Assembly (NCBI RefSeq): GCF_003935895.2
Contig: NZ_CP054058.1
Coordinates: 186,001 to 250,000, forward strand
Direction: 5' to 3'
DNA: 64,000 nucleotides
DNA from: Scandinavium goeteborgense
GTDB taxonomy: Bacteria > Pseudomonadota > Gammaproteobacteria > Enterobacterales > Enterobacteriaceae
A program made the position numbers and the translations under genes. Shown piece after piece: positions 1-10,149 of this stretch (position 1 is its first letter; every line of letters begins with the position of its first letter). Below the pieces are notes generated by a model. It saw only the letters and a program-made list of their open reading frames with translations. It was not told the DNA's origin and did not search any database.

Positions 1-603
1 GGCGATGCCAATGGCGTTTGGGCCTCTTTGAGCGCGGACTCACTGACCGGTAAAAACGTCGATGACAACTGGCGTGCGCGTTGGATGGCCGGGTATTACT
101 ACAAGCTTATCAATGAGAACAACCGTCGTGTGACCGTGGGCCTGAACAACATGGTCTGGCACTACGACAAAGATCTCAGCGGCTATTCGCTTGGGCAGGG
201 CGGCTACTACAGTCCGCAAAAGTACCTGTCGTTTGCCGTGCCAATTAACTGGCGTCAGCGTACGGATAACTGGTCCTGGGAACTGGGTGGATCGGTCTCG
301 TGGTCGCACTCGAAGAACAACAACCAGGCGCGTTATCCGAAGCAGAATCTGTTGCCAATCAACTACCCGAATGCAGGGCAAATCGACGACGGCAGCAGCA
401 GCAGCGGTTTTGGTTACACTGCGCACGCGCTTATCGAACGCCGTGTCAGTTCGAACTGGTATGTCGGGGCCTCAATCGATATTCAGCAGGCGAAGGATTA
501 CACCCCAAGCCACGCGCTGCTGTACGTTCGTTACTCCGCCGCGGGCTGGCAGGGTGACATGGATCTGCCTCCTCAGCCGCTGGTTCCTTACGCCGACTGG
601 TAA
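1..603 (+). CDS. bcsC: Cellulose synthase subunit BcsC, C-terminal end (partial)
   Basis: The reading frame is open from base 1, so only about the last 200 residues are present; the 5' end lies outside the window. This is the C-terminal beta-barrel region of BcsC, the outer-membrane protein that passes nascent cellulose out of the cell. The sequence is rich in alternating aromatic and polar residues (GGYYSPQKYLSFAVP, RYSAAGWQGDMDLPP) and ends in an aromatic residue (PYADW), as outer-membrane barrels do. In E. coli bcsC is the last gene of bcsABZC and is followed by pdeK, as here. The identification rests on remembered similarity to E. coli BcsC. Confidence 0.93.
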   Translation, partial: GDANGVWASLSADSLTGKNVDDNWRARWMAGYYYKLINENNRRVTVGLNNMVWHYDKDLSGYSLGQGGYYSPQKYLSFAVPINWRQRTDNWSWELGGSVSWSHSKNNNQARYPKQNLLPINYPNAGQIDDGSSSSGFGYTAHALIERRVSSNWYVGASIDIQQAKDYTPSHALLYVRYSAAGWQGDMDLPPQPLVPYADW

Positions 604-670
604 CAGATTCGCCTTAAATGCGTTTTCTGCCATCCCGATGAGCAGACTCTTAGCGTATAATGTGCCGAAA

Positions 671-716
671 ATCACTTAATGCCGGGCTCAATTGTGCTAA
701 CCCGGCATTAAGTGAT
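671..716. repeat. Perfect 16-bp inverted repeat between bcsC and pdeK
   Basis: The arms ATCACTTAATGCCGGG (671-686) and its exact complement (701-716) flank a 14-base loop. The structure lies just after bcsC and right before a T-tract hairpin, so it may help end the bcs transcript or protect its 3' end. Confidence 0.7.
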
Positions 717-738
717 ACGCCTAAGGGCGTGGTTTTTC
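717..738 (+). terminator. Probable intrinsic terminator after bcsC
   Basis: A short hairpin, ACGCC-TAAG-GGCGT, is followed by GGTTTTTCTC. The stem is only five base pairs, but it directly follows the 16-bp inverted repeat and lies at the 3' end of the bcs operon. Confidence 0.5.
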
Positions 739-754
739 TCTGGGGAGAGTTCCT

Positions 755-2761
755 TTGCGCGTTAGCCGCTCACTCACAATTAAACAAATGGCCATGGTGG
801 CCGTCGTCACCATGGTGTTTGTGTTCGTCTTTTGTTCCATTTTGATGTTCCACTTTACGCAACAAAACCGTTTTGCCACCGCCACTCAGCTTGAGAGCGT
901 GGCCCGCGCTGTGCGTGAACCGCTGTCGGCGGCGATCCTGAAAGGGGATATTCCGGAAGCCGAAACCATCCTCGGGCGCATTCAGCCTGCCGGAATTGTC
1001 AGCCGGGCCGATGTGGTGTTGCCTAATCAATTCCAGGCCCTGCGCATGCGTTTTATCGAAGAACGCCCGGTGCCGGTGATGATCACCCGGATGTTCGAGC
1101 TGCCGGTGCAGATTTCATTGCCTGTATATTCCATGGAACGCCCGGCTAACCCGCAGCCGCTGGCGTATCTGGTGCTGCAATCGGATTCCTATCGCACCTA
1201 CAAGTTCATCATGAGCACGCTTGCGACGTTAGTGACTGCTTACTTACTTTTGGTGCTGATCCTGACGGTGTCTATCACCTGGAGCATCAACCGACTGATT
1301 GTGCGTCCGCTGCGCGCCTTGGCCCGCGAATTAAACGATATTGCGCCGCAGGACCGGGTGGGCCATCAGTTTGCGCTGCCGCGCCTGCATCACGACGATG
1401 AAATCGGCATGCTGGTGCGCAATTATAACCGCAATCAGCAAATCATCCTGCGTCAGCATGATGAACTCAGTAGCCACTCCACGCGTTTCCCGGTTTCAGA
1501 CCTGCCAAACAAGGCGTTTTTACTGGCGCTGCTGGAACAGACCGTGGCGCACAACAAAACCACTGCGCTGATGGTCGTAGCCTGCGAAACCCTACAGGAC
1601 ACCGCTGGCGTGCTGCAGGAGAACCAGCGCGAGATGCTGCTGCTGACCCTGGCGGAAAAACTCAAATCGGTGATTTCCCCGCGCATGGTGCTGGCCCAGG
1701 TCAGCGCCTATGACTTTGCTATTCTGGCGCACGGCGTGAAAGAGCCGTGGCATGCGATCACATTAGGTCAGCAAGTACTCACTATCATTAATGAGCGATT
1801 GCCGTTGCAGGGCATTCAGCTGCGTCCCAGCGCCAGCATTGGGATTGCGATGTTCCACGGCGATCTGAGCGGCGAACAGTTCTACCGTCGCGCGGTGTCA
1901 GCGGCCTTTACCGCGCGCCGTAAAGGCAAAAATCAGATTGAGTTCTTCGACCCCGAGCAAATGGAAAAAGCGCAGCAGCGGCTGACAGAAGAGAGCGATA
2001 TTCTTTCCGCCCTTGATAATCAGCAGTTTGCGGTGTGGCTCCAGCCCCAAATTCACATTGCCACCGGTAAAGTGTGCAGCGCGGAAGTGCTACTGCGGGT
2101 GCGCCAGCCTGATGGAAGCTGGGATTTGCCCGGCGACCTTATCGAGCGCATCGAATCCTGCGGGCTGATGATCACCGTCGGTTATTGGGTGCTTGAAGAA
2201 ACTTGTCGCCAGCTGGCGGCGTGGCAGAGTCGGGGCATTATGCTGCCGCTGTCGGTGAACCTGTCGGCGCTGCAGTTGCTGCATCACGATATGGTGGCGG
2301 ACATGCTGGAGCTGCTGAGTCGCTACCGGATCGCCCCCGGCACGCTGGTGCTGGAAGTGACCGAAAGCCGCCGCATTGACGACCCGAAAGCGGCCGTCGC
2401 CATCCTGCGCCCGCTGCGCAACGCCGGGGTGCAGATTGCGCTGGACGATTTCGGTATGGGCTACGCCGGTCTGCGTCAGCTGCAGCACCTGAAATCGCTG
2501 CCGGTGGATGTGCTCAAAATCGATAAGATATTCGTGGATACGCTGCCGGAAGACACCAACATGGTGTCGGCGATTATCCAGCTGGCCCGCAGCCTGAACC
2601 TGAGCATTGTGGCGGAAGGCGTAGAAAATCAGGCGCAGTTTGACTGGCTGAAATCTGCCGGAGTGGATATCGCGCAGGGCTTCCTGTTCGACCGCGCCGT
2701 GCCGCCGGATATCTTCGAACAGGACTATCTCTCTACCCAGACTGATGATGTAAGCGCGTAA
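755..2761 (+). CDS. pdeK: Cyclic-di-GMP phosphodiesterase PdeK (YhjK, HmsP-like)
   Basis: A 668-residue inner-membrane c-di-GMP phosphodiesterase. Membrane segments at about residues 10-34 and 152-178 enclose a periplasmic domain. They are followed by a HAMP-like linker (about 180-235), a degenerate GGDEF domain (signature SAYDF at 317-321) and an EAL domain. The EAL residues needed for catalysis are present: E444 (EVL), N502, E534, D564-D565, K588, E621 and Q641. It therefore looks like an active hydrolase without cyclase activity. The TTG start at 755 is chosen because GGGGAGAG lies just upstream and the N-terminus [14 protein letters not shown] matches E. coli. Its place after bcsC fits control of cellulose synthesis. 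Confidence 0.93.
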   Translation: MRVSRSLTIKQMAMVAVVTMVFVFVFCSILMFHFTQQNRFATATQLESVARAVREPLSAAILKGDIPEAETILGRIQPAGIVSRADVVLPNQFQALRMRFIEERPVPVMITRMFELPVQISLPVYSMERPANPQPLAYLVLQSDSYRTYKFIMSTLATLVTAYLLLVLILTVSITWSINRLIVRPLRALARELNDIAPQDRVGHQFALPRLHHDDEIGMLVRNYNRNQQIILRQHDELSSHSTRFPVSDLPNKAFLLALLEQTVAHNKTTALMVVACETLQDTAGVLQENQREMLLLTLAEKLKSVISPRMVLAQVSAYDFAILAHGVKEPWHAITLGQQVLTIINERLPLQGIQLRPSASIGIAMFHGDLSGEQFYRRAVSAAFTARRKGKNQIEFFDPEQMEKAQQRLTEESDILSALDNQQFAVWLQPQIHIATGKVCSAEVLLRVRQPDGSWDLPGDLIERIESCGLMITVGYWVLEETCRQLAAWQSRGIMLPLSVNLSALQLLHHDMVADMLELLSRYRIAPGTLVLEVTESRRIDDPKAAVAILRPLRNAGVQIALDDFGMGYAGLRQLQHLKSLPVDVLKIDKIFVDTLPEDTNMVSAIIQLARSLNLSIVAEGVENQAQFDWLKSAGVDIAQGFLFDRAVPPDIFEQDYLSTQTDDVSA

Positions 2762-2896
2762 ATATTCACGCGCTTGCGCGAGTCAGCTCTAACTTTTTAA
2801 CATTTACCCCGCGAAATGTTTCTGTGTTGTTTATCGGATGTTATTTTAAAGCCGCAGGCGAATAAAAGCCTTATTCAGTCTGTGGTTTTATCTTAA

Positions 2897-4192
<1,296 letters not shown>

Positions 4193-4216
4193 TCCCGCGA
4201 CTTATCCCTGTTATCT

Positions 4217-4244
4217 GCCCGTAGTCGCTTGATGGACTACGGGC
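4217..4244 (+). terminator. Stem-loop after dctA, possible terminator
   Basis: A perfect 10-bp stem, GCCCGTAGTC with its complement, encloses an 8-base loop. There is no good T-run after it, so it could be an mRNA-stabilising 3' hairpin or a factor-assisted end rather than a classic intrinsic terminator. Confidence 0.45.
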
Positions 4245-4437
4245 TCCTGCGCATAATTGACCATATTTTTCGTTGAGCGTGTGACATTTCAAAAAATGCA
4301 CGGTCTAAACGACGTAATTAACTCATAAAAACGACCATGAGTTGTCTTTGTTACTCATAATGTTGTGGTGCAGGCAACGCACATGCAGCGCGAAGTATGA
4401 TGAGTAAATAACCAGGATTGTTGATTCAGGGGCTTAA

Positions 4438-5925
4438 ATGCAGGGCACAAAAATTCGACTCATAGCGGGCGGAATGCTGATGGTAGCAGCCGCGGGCTAT
4501 GCGCAAGCAGAAGCGCTCCAGCCGGACCCGGCATGGCAACAGGGAACACTGGCTAACGGATTTCAATGGCAGGTTCTGGCCACCCCGCAGCGCCCGAGCG
4601 ACAGGGTAGAAATCCGCCTTCAGGTCAATATTGGTTCTCTGAGCGAAAGCACGCAGCAGGCGGGCTTCAGCCACTTTATTCCACGTCTGGCGCTCTCACA
4701 GAGCGGCAGTCTACCCACGATGCAGGCCCGTTCACTGTGGCAGCAGGGCATCGACCCGCAGCACCCCATGCCGCCTGCCATCGTCTCCTACGATTACACC
4801 CTTTTCAGCCTGAGCTTGCCGAACAACCGCAACGACCTACTGAAAGAGGCGCTGACCTGGCTGTCTGATTCCAGCGGCAAACTTAATATCACCCCGGAAG
4901 CCGTGAATCACGCGCTCGGTGGCGAAGATATGGTGATGACCTGGCCGCAGGACCCTAAAGAGGGCTGGTGGCGCTATCGCCTGAAAGGGTCGACCATGTT
5001 GGGCCACGATCCGGCTGAACCGCTGAAACAGCCGATTGATACCGAACAGCTGAAAAGCTTCTACCAGAAGTGGTATACCCCGGATGCGATGACCCTGATT
5101 GTGGTCGGCAACGTGGATAACCGCAGCGTGGGTGAGCAAATCAATAAAATCTTCGGCGGCCTGAAAGGCAAACGCGAAACCCCGGCGGCAGTGCCGACGC
5201 TGGCTCCGCTTCCGCCAACGCCAGTCAGCATCATGACCGACGCGGTGCCGCAGGACCGACTCTCGATCATGTGGGATACGCCGTGGGCACCGATTCGTGA
5301 ATCCGCTGCGTTGCAGCGCTACTGGCGTGCTGACTTAGCGCGTGAAGCGCTGTTCTGGCATGTGCAGCAGATCCTGAGCAAAAGTAATGTCAAAGATATC
5401 GGTATTGGCTTCGATTGCCGGGTGCTGTATCTGCGCGGTCAGTGCGCCATCAACGTGGATTCCCCGAATGACAAACTGAACGCTAACCTCGGCCTGGTGG
5501 CAAAAGAGCTGGCGAAAGTGCGCGAAGAAGGCCTGACTCAGGAAGAGTTTAATGCGTTGATTGCGCAGAAAAACCTCGAACTGCAGAAGCTGTTTGCGAC
5601 CTACGCGCGTACCGATACCAATCTGCTGATCAGCCAGCGTATGCGTGCGCTGCAAAACCAGGTGGTGGATATCGCGCCGGAGCAGTATCAGAAACTGCGT
5701 CAGGAATTCCTGAGCTCACTGACCGTTGAAGGTCTGAATCAGGATCTGCGTCAGCAGCTGTCACAGGATATGGCGTTGATTCTCCAGCAGCCGAAAGGCG
5801 AGCCGGAATACAACATGAAGGATCTGCAAGAAACGTGGAACAAACTGATGGTGCCAACGACCTCACCGGCCCCTGCGGTCAGTGACGATCACCAGGACGT
5901 CACGGATATTCCACCGGGCCAGTAA
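4438..5925 (+). CDS. yhjJ: Periplasmic M16-family protein YhjJ, zinc site degenerate
   Basis: A 495-residue exported protein of the M16 (pitrilysin/insulinase) family. A signal peptide ends at about A24 (GYAQA then EALQP). The inverted zinc motif HxxEH, which makes M16 enzymes catalytic, reads HFIPR at residues 79-83, so the glutamate and second histidine are missing. It is probably a non-catalytic homologue, perhaps binding peptides. The gene stands between dctA and convergent kdgK as in E. coli and ends at a shared hairpin. Its physiological role is unknown to me. Confidence 0.92.
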   Translation: MQGTKIRLIAGGMLMVAAAGYAQAEALQPDPAWQQGTLANGFQWQVLATPQRPSDRVEIRLQVNIGSLSESTQQAGFSHFIPRLALSQSGSLPTMQARSLWQQGIDPQHPMPPAIVSYDYTLFSLSLPNNRNDLLKEALTWLSDSSGKLNITPEAVNHALGGEDMVMTWPQDPKEGWWRYRLKGSTMLGHDPAEPLKQPIDTEQLKSFYQKWYTPDAMTLIVVGNVDNRSVGEQINKIFGGLKGKRETPAAVPTLAPLPPTPVSIMTDAVPQDRLSIMWDTPWAPIRESAALQRYWRADLAREALFWHVQQILSKSNVKDIGIGFDCRVLYLRGQCAINVDSPNDKLNANLGLVAKELAKVREEGLTQEEFNALIAQKNLELQKLFATYARTDTNLLISQRMRALQNQVVDIAPEQYQKLRQEFLSSLTVEGLNQDLRQQLSQDMALILQQPKGEPEYNMKDLQETWNKLMVPTTSPAPAVSDDHQDVTDIPPGQ

Positions 5926-5935
5926 AGCAGTGAAT

Positions 5936-5959
5936 GGGTGAGGACTGATGTCCTCACCC
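5936..5959. terminator. Hairpin between convergent yhjJ and kdgK
   Basis: A perfect 10-bp stem GGGTGAGGAC/GTCCTCACCC with a TGAT loop is centred in the 41-bp convergent gap. It can serve both transcripts, although the T-tracts on each side are short. Confidence 0.6.
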
Positions 5960-5966
5960 TCATTTA

Positions 5967-6896
5967 TCACGCGGGCATGGCGTCACGTGGAATGATCGCC
6001 CCGCGATACTGAATCACGGTGCTTGCAGTCAAATGCCCACGCTGTGCCGCCGCTTGTGTATCACCGCCAGTCAAACGTACCGCCAGATAACCCGCACTAA
6101 ACGAATCACCCGCTGCGGTGGTATCGACCACTTTCTCTTTCGGCAATTTCACCGCAGGCACATCCACCACGCCTTCTTCGGCCAGCGACACCAGGCAAGA
6201 ATCCGCCCCGCGCTTAATCACCACTTCATGCACACCTGCGGCGTGCGTGCGGGCCATCACCTCTTCGACCGGCTTTTCGCCCCACAACGCGTCTTCATCG
6301 TCGAGCGTCAGGAACGCGATATCGGTGCAACCCAGCATCTGCTGATAAACCTGCTGCGTCTCTTCGCGGCTGGCCCACAGGCGTGGCCGATAGTTGTTAT
6401 CGAAAATGACTTTCCCGCCGTTAGCACGGCATTCGTGCAGCAGAGAGAACAGCTTCTCACGGCTGGCCGGGCTCAGAATCGCGAGGCTAATGCCGCTCAG
6501 ATAGAGATAGTCAAAGGTCGCCAATTCTTCACAAATCGCCGCCGACTGCTCGCTCTCGAGCCAGAATTTGGCCGCCGCTTCGTTGCGCCAGTAGTAGAAC
6601 GTGCGCTCGCCGGTGTCATCGGTTTCGATGTAATACAGGCCAGGCATTCGGTTTTCCATGCGCTGAATCAGGCGAGTATCGACGTTCTCACTTTGCCAGG
6701 CGTCCAGCATCTGCTGGCTGAAACTGTCCGTACCGAGCGCGGTGATATAGCTCACCTGCAAATCCGCGGGTGCAACCTGGCGTGCGATGTACACAGAGGT
6801 GTTCAGCGTATCGCCGCCAAAACCACGGTTTACCGCAGAGCCTTTCTCTGACAGCTCAATCATGCATTCGCCAATCACGGCAATTTTTTTAGACAT
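5967..6896 (-). CDS. kdgK: 2-dehydro-3-deoxygluconokinase (KDG kinase)
   Basis: A 309-residue PfkB-family sugar kinase. It phosphorylates 2-keto-3-deoxygluconate to KDPG, the step joining hexuronate and pectin breakdown to the Eda aldolase. The PfkB C-terminal signature DTTAAGDSFSAGYLA carries the catalytic aspartate. The ATG at 6896 is preferred over the TTG three codons upstream: GGGAAGG lies 10 bases before the ATG but almost touches the TTG, and E. coli KdgK starts MSKKIAVIG. A KdgR-like box lies upstream at 6969-6987. Confidence 0.96.
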   Translation of the reverse strand: MSKKIAVIGECMIELSEKGSAVNRGFGGDTLNTSVYIARQVAPADLQVSYITALGTDSFSQQMLDAWQSENVDTRLIQRMENRMPGLYYIETDDTGERTFYYWRNEAAAKFWLESEQSAAICEELATFDYLYLSGISLAILSPASREKLFSLLHECRANGGKVIFDNNYRPRLWASREETQQVYQQMLGCTDIAFLTLDDEDALWGEKPVEEVMARTHAAGVHEVVIKRGADSCLVSLAEEGVVDVPAVKLPKEKVVDTTAAGDSFSAGYLAVRLTGGDTQAAAQRGHLTASTVIQYRGAIIPRDAMPA

Positions 6897-6968
6897 AGTC
6901 GTCAAGCCTTCCCGAAATCAAAAAATTGCCGTAAGTGTGCGCTGAGGGGGGGTAACGGGTCAACAATA

Positions 6969-6987
6969 TTAAAACAACGTTCCATTA
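6969..6987. promoter_or_regulatory. Candidate KdgR operator upstream of kdgK
   Basis: TTAAAACAACGTTCCATTA lies 72 bases upstream of the kdgK start. It is nearly palindromic (TAAAAC-N3-GTTCCA) and matches the element in front of the TRAP operon (60908-60926) at 16 of 19 positions. kdgK is a known target of the IclR-type repressor KdgR in enterobacteria, and the site resembles the KdgR box as I remember it. No binding evidence is available. Confidence 0.65.
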
Positions 6988-7058
6988 TTTTTTTGAACTG
7001 GCGCGGATTCTTCTTCAATCCTGGATGCACAGAAACACAAAATGCCGGCCGTTGAACA

Positions 7059-7085
7059 TAAAGTTCTCACTTTCAGCGCCGATAA
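7059..7085 (+). promoter_or_regulatory. Sigma-28 (FliA) flagellar promoter of pdeH
   Basis: TAAAGTTC (7059-7066), exactly 11 bases, then GCCGATAA (7078-7085). This matches the sigma-28 consensus TAAAGTTT-N11-GCCGATAA at 15 of 16 positions. Transcription would begin near 7093, about 40 bases before the pdeH start codon. E. coli yhjH (pdeH) is a class 3 flagellar gene, so the call fits the known biology. Confidence 0.9.
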
Positions 7086-7131
7086 CCCAATGACGAGTTG
7101 CGACAGATTCCCCATTAACAGGACAGCTGAG

Positions 7132-7905
7132 ATGAAGTTAAAGCAGGTTATCCAGCGGCTAAGCATTCCCGATGCAGGCATTGAAGGCCTACAGGAGCGG
7201 CGCTATTGGCTGGAGTGTGAGCGTGCTTATACTTACCAGCCGATCTATAAAACCGATGGTTGCCTGATGGCAGTCGAAGTGCTGACCGTGGTGACGCACC
7301 CGGAGCACCCAGGAAAGCGCATTGCCCCCGATCGCTATTTTGCGGAGGTGGCGGTACGCCAGCGGATCGATGTCATCAAAGAACAATTGGCGACACTCAC
7401 GGCGAAGCGCGCATTTTTCGCTGACAACGGGATATTGGCCTCGGTAAACGTCGATGGCCCGACGCTGTTGGCGATGCGTCAGGACCCGGTATTGATGGCG
7501 CAATTAGAAGATATTCCCTGGCTGCGTTTCGAGCTGGTGGAGCACATTCGTCTGCCGCAGGATTCTTCCTTCGCCTCGCTGTGCGAATTTGGTCCGCTGT
7601 GGCTCGATGATTTCGGCACTGGAATGGCAAACTTTTCGGCATTAAGCGAAGTGCGCTACGACTACATCAAAGTGGCTCGCGACCTGTTCATCATGCTGCG
7701 TAAAACCCCGGAAGGGCGTAATCTTTTTGAGTTGCTTATTCAGCTAATGAATCGTTATTGCCAGGGCGTGATCGTCGAAGGCGTCGAGACGCTGGAAGAG
7801 TGGCGTGACGTCCAGCAATCCCCGGCCCATGCGGCTCAGGGATATTTCCTGTCACGTCCGGTGCCGATGTCTACCCTCGAAGAAGTGATGCTCAATCTGG
7901 CCTGA
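7132..7905 (+). CDS. pdeH: Cyclic-di-GMP phosphodiesterase PdeH (YhjH)
   Basis: A 257-residue stand-alone EAL phosphodiesterase without membrane segments. In E. coli it keeps c-di-GMP low so that the YcgR flagellar brake stays off. Catalytic motifs are present in order: EVL near residue 49, VNVDGP, FELVEHIR, LDDFGTGMAN, YIKVARD, VEGVE and AAQGYFLS. The start at 7132 (MKLKQVIQRL) was chosen because AGGA lies 8 bases upstream, the N-terminus matches E. coli, and the sigma-28 promoter start site falls just before it. The frame extends upstream to 7042, but that part overlaps the promoter. Confidence 0.96.
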   Translation: MKLKQVIQRLSIPDAGIEGLQERRYWLECERAYTYQPIYKTDGCLMAVEVLTVVTHPEHPGKRIAPDRYFAEVAVRQRIDVIKEQLATLTAKRAFFADNGILASVNVDGPTLLAMRQDPVLMAQLEDIPWLRFELVEHIRLPQDSSFASLCEFGPLWLDDFGTGMANFSALSEVRYDYIKVARDLFIMLRKTPEGRNLFELLIQLMNRYCQGVIVEGVETLEEWRDVQQSPAHAAQGYFLSRPVPMSTLEEVMLNLA

Positions 7906-7973
7906 TCGGCGGTTTTTTCTGTCAGCCTCAACTATATTCATGAATGGTGAGGCAAAACAGGAACGTTAACGGC

Positions 7974-10016
7974 ATGACTAAAACCAGCAAAGTCATCACT
8001 TTTTCATTTGCGACGCTTGTCGTGTTGATCGTCGTACTGCTAATCGTAATTGCAAATTTCGACTGGAATCGACTCAAGCCAACTATCAATAAAAAAGTCA
8101 CGGCGGAACTGAACCGGCCCTTCGCCATTCGGGGCGATCTCGGCGTGGTTTGGGAGCGCCAGCCCAGCGAAACCGGCTGGCGAAGCTGGGTGCCCTGGCC
8201 GCACGTTCACGCCGATGACATTATTCTTGGCAACCCGCCGGACATTCCTGAAATCACGATGGTGCACCTGCCGCGCGTGGAGGCCACGCTGGCTCCGCTG
8301 GCGCTGCTGACCAAAACCGTGTACCTGCCGTGGATCAAACTGGTTCAGCCGGATGCGCGCCTCATTCGTCTCTCGGAAAAAAACAATAACTGGACCTTCA
8401 ACCTGGCGTCCGCCGACGGCACGCAAAAAAATGCGCAGCCGTCCGCGTGGTCATTCCGCCTTGATAACGTGCTGTTCGATCGCGGGCGGATCAAAGTGGA
8501 TGATAAGGTCAGCAAGGCCAATATTGAGATCTTCGTTGATCCGCTGGGTAAACCGCTGCCGTTCAGCGAAGTGACGGGTGATAAGGGCAAAAGCGACGGG
8601 CCGAAGCCGGGGGATTATGTGTTTGGCCTGAAGGCGAAAGGGCGCTACAACGGCCAGCCGCTCACCGGGACCGGGAAAATTGGCGGCATGTTGGCGCTTC
8701 GAAGCGAAGGCACGCCGTTCCCGGTGCAGGCCGATTTCCACTCCGGCAACACACGGGTGGCGTTTAGCGGCACGGTGAACGACCCAATGAAAATGGGTGG
8801 CGTGGATTTAAAGCTGAAGTTTTCCGGCGATTCACTCGGCCAACTGTATGACCTCACCGGCGTTCTGTTACCGGACACGCCGCCGTTTGAAACGGACGGA
8901 CATCTGGTGGCGAAAATCGACACCGAAAAAGGTTCGGTCTTTGATTATCGCAACTTTAACGGGCGCATCGGCGACAGCGACATTCACGGCACGCTGAAAT
9001 ACAGCACCAGCAAGCCGCGTCCGAAACTGGAAGGCGACATGGAGTCGAAACAGCTACGGCTGGCGGATTTAGGGCCGCTGATTGGCGTCGATTCCGGCAA
9101 GGGCACTAAAACTAAAGAGGTGCAAAAGGATGCTCAGCCTTCCGGAAAAGTGCTGCCACACGAGCGTTTCGAAACCGATAAATGGGACGTGATGGATGCC
9201 GATGTGCGCTTCAAAGGCGGGCATATCGAGCACGGCAGCACGCTGCCGCTGAATAATCTCAGTACCCATGTGATTCTCAAGCGCGGCGACCTGCGCCTGG
9301 AGCCACTGAAATTTGGCATGGCTAACGGTACCATCAACGCCAATATTCATCTTGCCGGGAATAAAAAACCGATGCAGGGCGAGGCGGATATTCAGGCCAG
9401 ACGGCTGCGGCTTAAAGAGCTGATGCCGAACGTCGAACTGATGCAGAAGACAATCGGTGAAATGAATGGTGATGCGAAGCTGCGCGGCACGGGGAATTCA
9501 GTCGCCGCACTGCTTGGCTCGAGCGACGGTAACCTGAAACTGCTGATGAACGACGGGGTGGTCAGCCGCAACCTGATGGAAATTCTCGGCCTCAACGTGG
9601 GGAATTTTATCGTCGGGCAGATTTTCGGTGACGACGAAGTGCGGGTGAATTGCGCGGCGGCCAACGTCAATATCAGCCACGGTGTCGCGCGGCCACAGAT
9701 TCTTGCCTTTGATACTGAAAACGCGCTGATTAACGTGACGGGTTCGGCGAGTTTCGCCTCTGAGCAGCTGGATTTGACCATCGATCCGGAAAGTAAGGGG
9801 ATTCGTATTATTACCCTGCGTTCACCGCTTTATGTGCGCGGGACTTTCAAGAACCCGGATTACGGCGTGAAGCCTGGGCCGCTGATTGTGCGCGGCGCAG
9901 TGGCGGCTGCGCTGGCAACGCTGGTGACACCTGCGGCTGCACTGCTGGCGTTGATCTCACCGTCGGAAGGCGATGCGAATCAGTGTCATGTGATTTTGTC
10001 GCAGATGCGGAAGTAA
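7974..10016 (+). CDS. yhjG: AsmA-family inner-membrane/periplasmic protein YhjG
   Basis: A 680-residue AsmA-like protein with a single N-terminal membrane anchor (about residues 8-28) and a large periplasmic part. The C-terminal region carries the repetitive beta-rich segments typical of the AsmA family (LDLTIDPESKGIRI, LRSPLYVRGTFKNP). AsmA relatives are linked to outer-membrane lipid homeostasis; YhjG's own role is not established to my knowledge. The ATG at 7974 (MTKTSK) follows AGGAA with 10-base spacing and is preferred over an in-frame ATG at 7944. It is 68 bases after pdeH in the same direction, so cotranscription is possible. Confidence 0.93.
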   Translation: MTKTSKVITFSFATLVVLIVVLLIVIANFDWNRLKPTINKKVTAELNRPFAIRGDLGVVWERQPSETGWRSWVPWPHVHADDIILGNPPDIPEITMVHLPRVEATLAPLALLTKTVYLPWIKLVQPDARLIRLSEKNNNWTFNLASADGTQKNAQPSAWSFRLDNVLFDRGRIKVDDKVSKANIEIFVDPLGKPLPFSEVTGDKGKSDGPKPGDYVFGLKAKGRYNGQPLTGTGKIGGMLALRSEGTPFPVQADFHSGNTRVAFSGTVNDPMKMGGVDLKLKFSGDSLGQLYDLTGVLLPDTPPFETDGHLVAKIDTEKGSVFDYRNFNGRIGDSDIHGTLKYSTSKPRPKLEGDMESKQLRLADLGPLIGVDSGKGTKTKEVQKDAQPSGKVLPHERFETDKWDVMDADVRFKGGHIEHGSTLPLNNLSTHVILKRGDLRLEPLKFGMANGTINANIHLAGNKKPMQGEADIQARRLRLKELMPNVELMQKTIGEMNGDAKLRGTGNSVAALLGSSDGNLKLLMNDGVVSRNLMEILGLNVGNFIVGQIFGDDEVRVNCAAANVNISHGVARPQILAFDTENALINVTGSASFASEQLDLTIDPESKGIRIITLRSPLYVRGTFKNPDYGVKPGPLIVRGAVAAALATLVTPAAALLALISPSEGDANQCHVILSQMRK

Positions 10017-10030
10017 TGAGCGCGCGGTTC

Positions 10031-10131
10031 CCCTCTCCCTAACCCTCTCCCACAGGGAGAGGGAATATCCCGAAACTTGCCGGGAGTGTCGGTTTTCTCC
10101 CTCTCCCCGTGGGAGAGGGCCGGGGAGAGGG
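10031..10131. repeat. CCCTCTCCC palindromic repeat, inverted pair (copy 1)
   Basis: Two units in opposite orientation (10031-10063 and 10099-10131) surround a 35-base spacer. Each unit has a CCCTCTCCC...GGGAGAGGG core. The pair sits between convergent yhjG and yhjE, the usual place for extragenic palindromes. Related copies lie at 14627-14714, 27162-27229, 42636-42717 and 63762-63841, with a fragment at 58962-58988. Confidence 0.85.
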
Positions 10132-10149
10132 CATCAGGCAGGAACAAAC

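Noticed and set aside
7042-7131. N-terminal extension of PdeH
   Set aside because: It overlaps the sigma-28 promoter, and the ribosome site and homology favour 7132.
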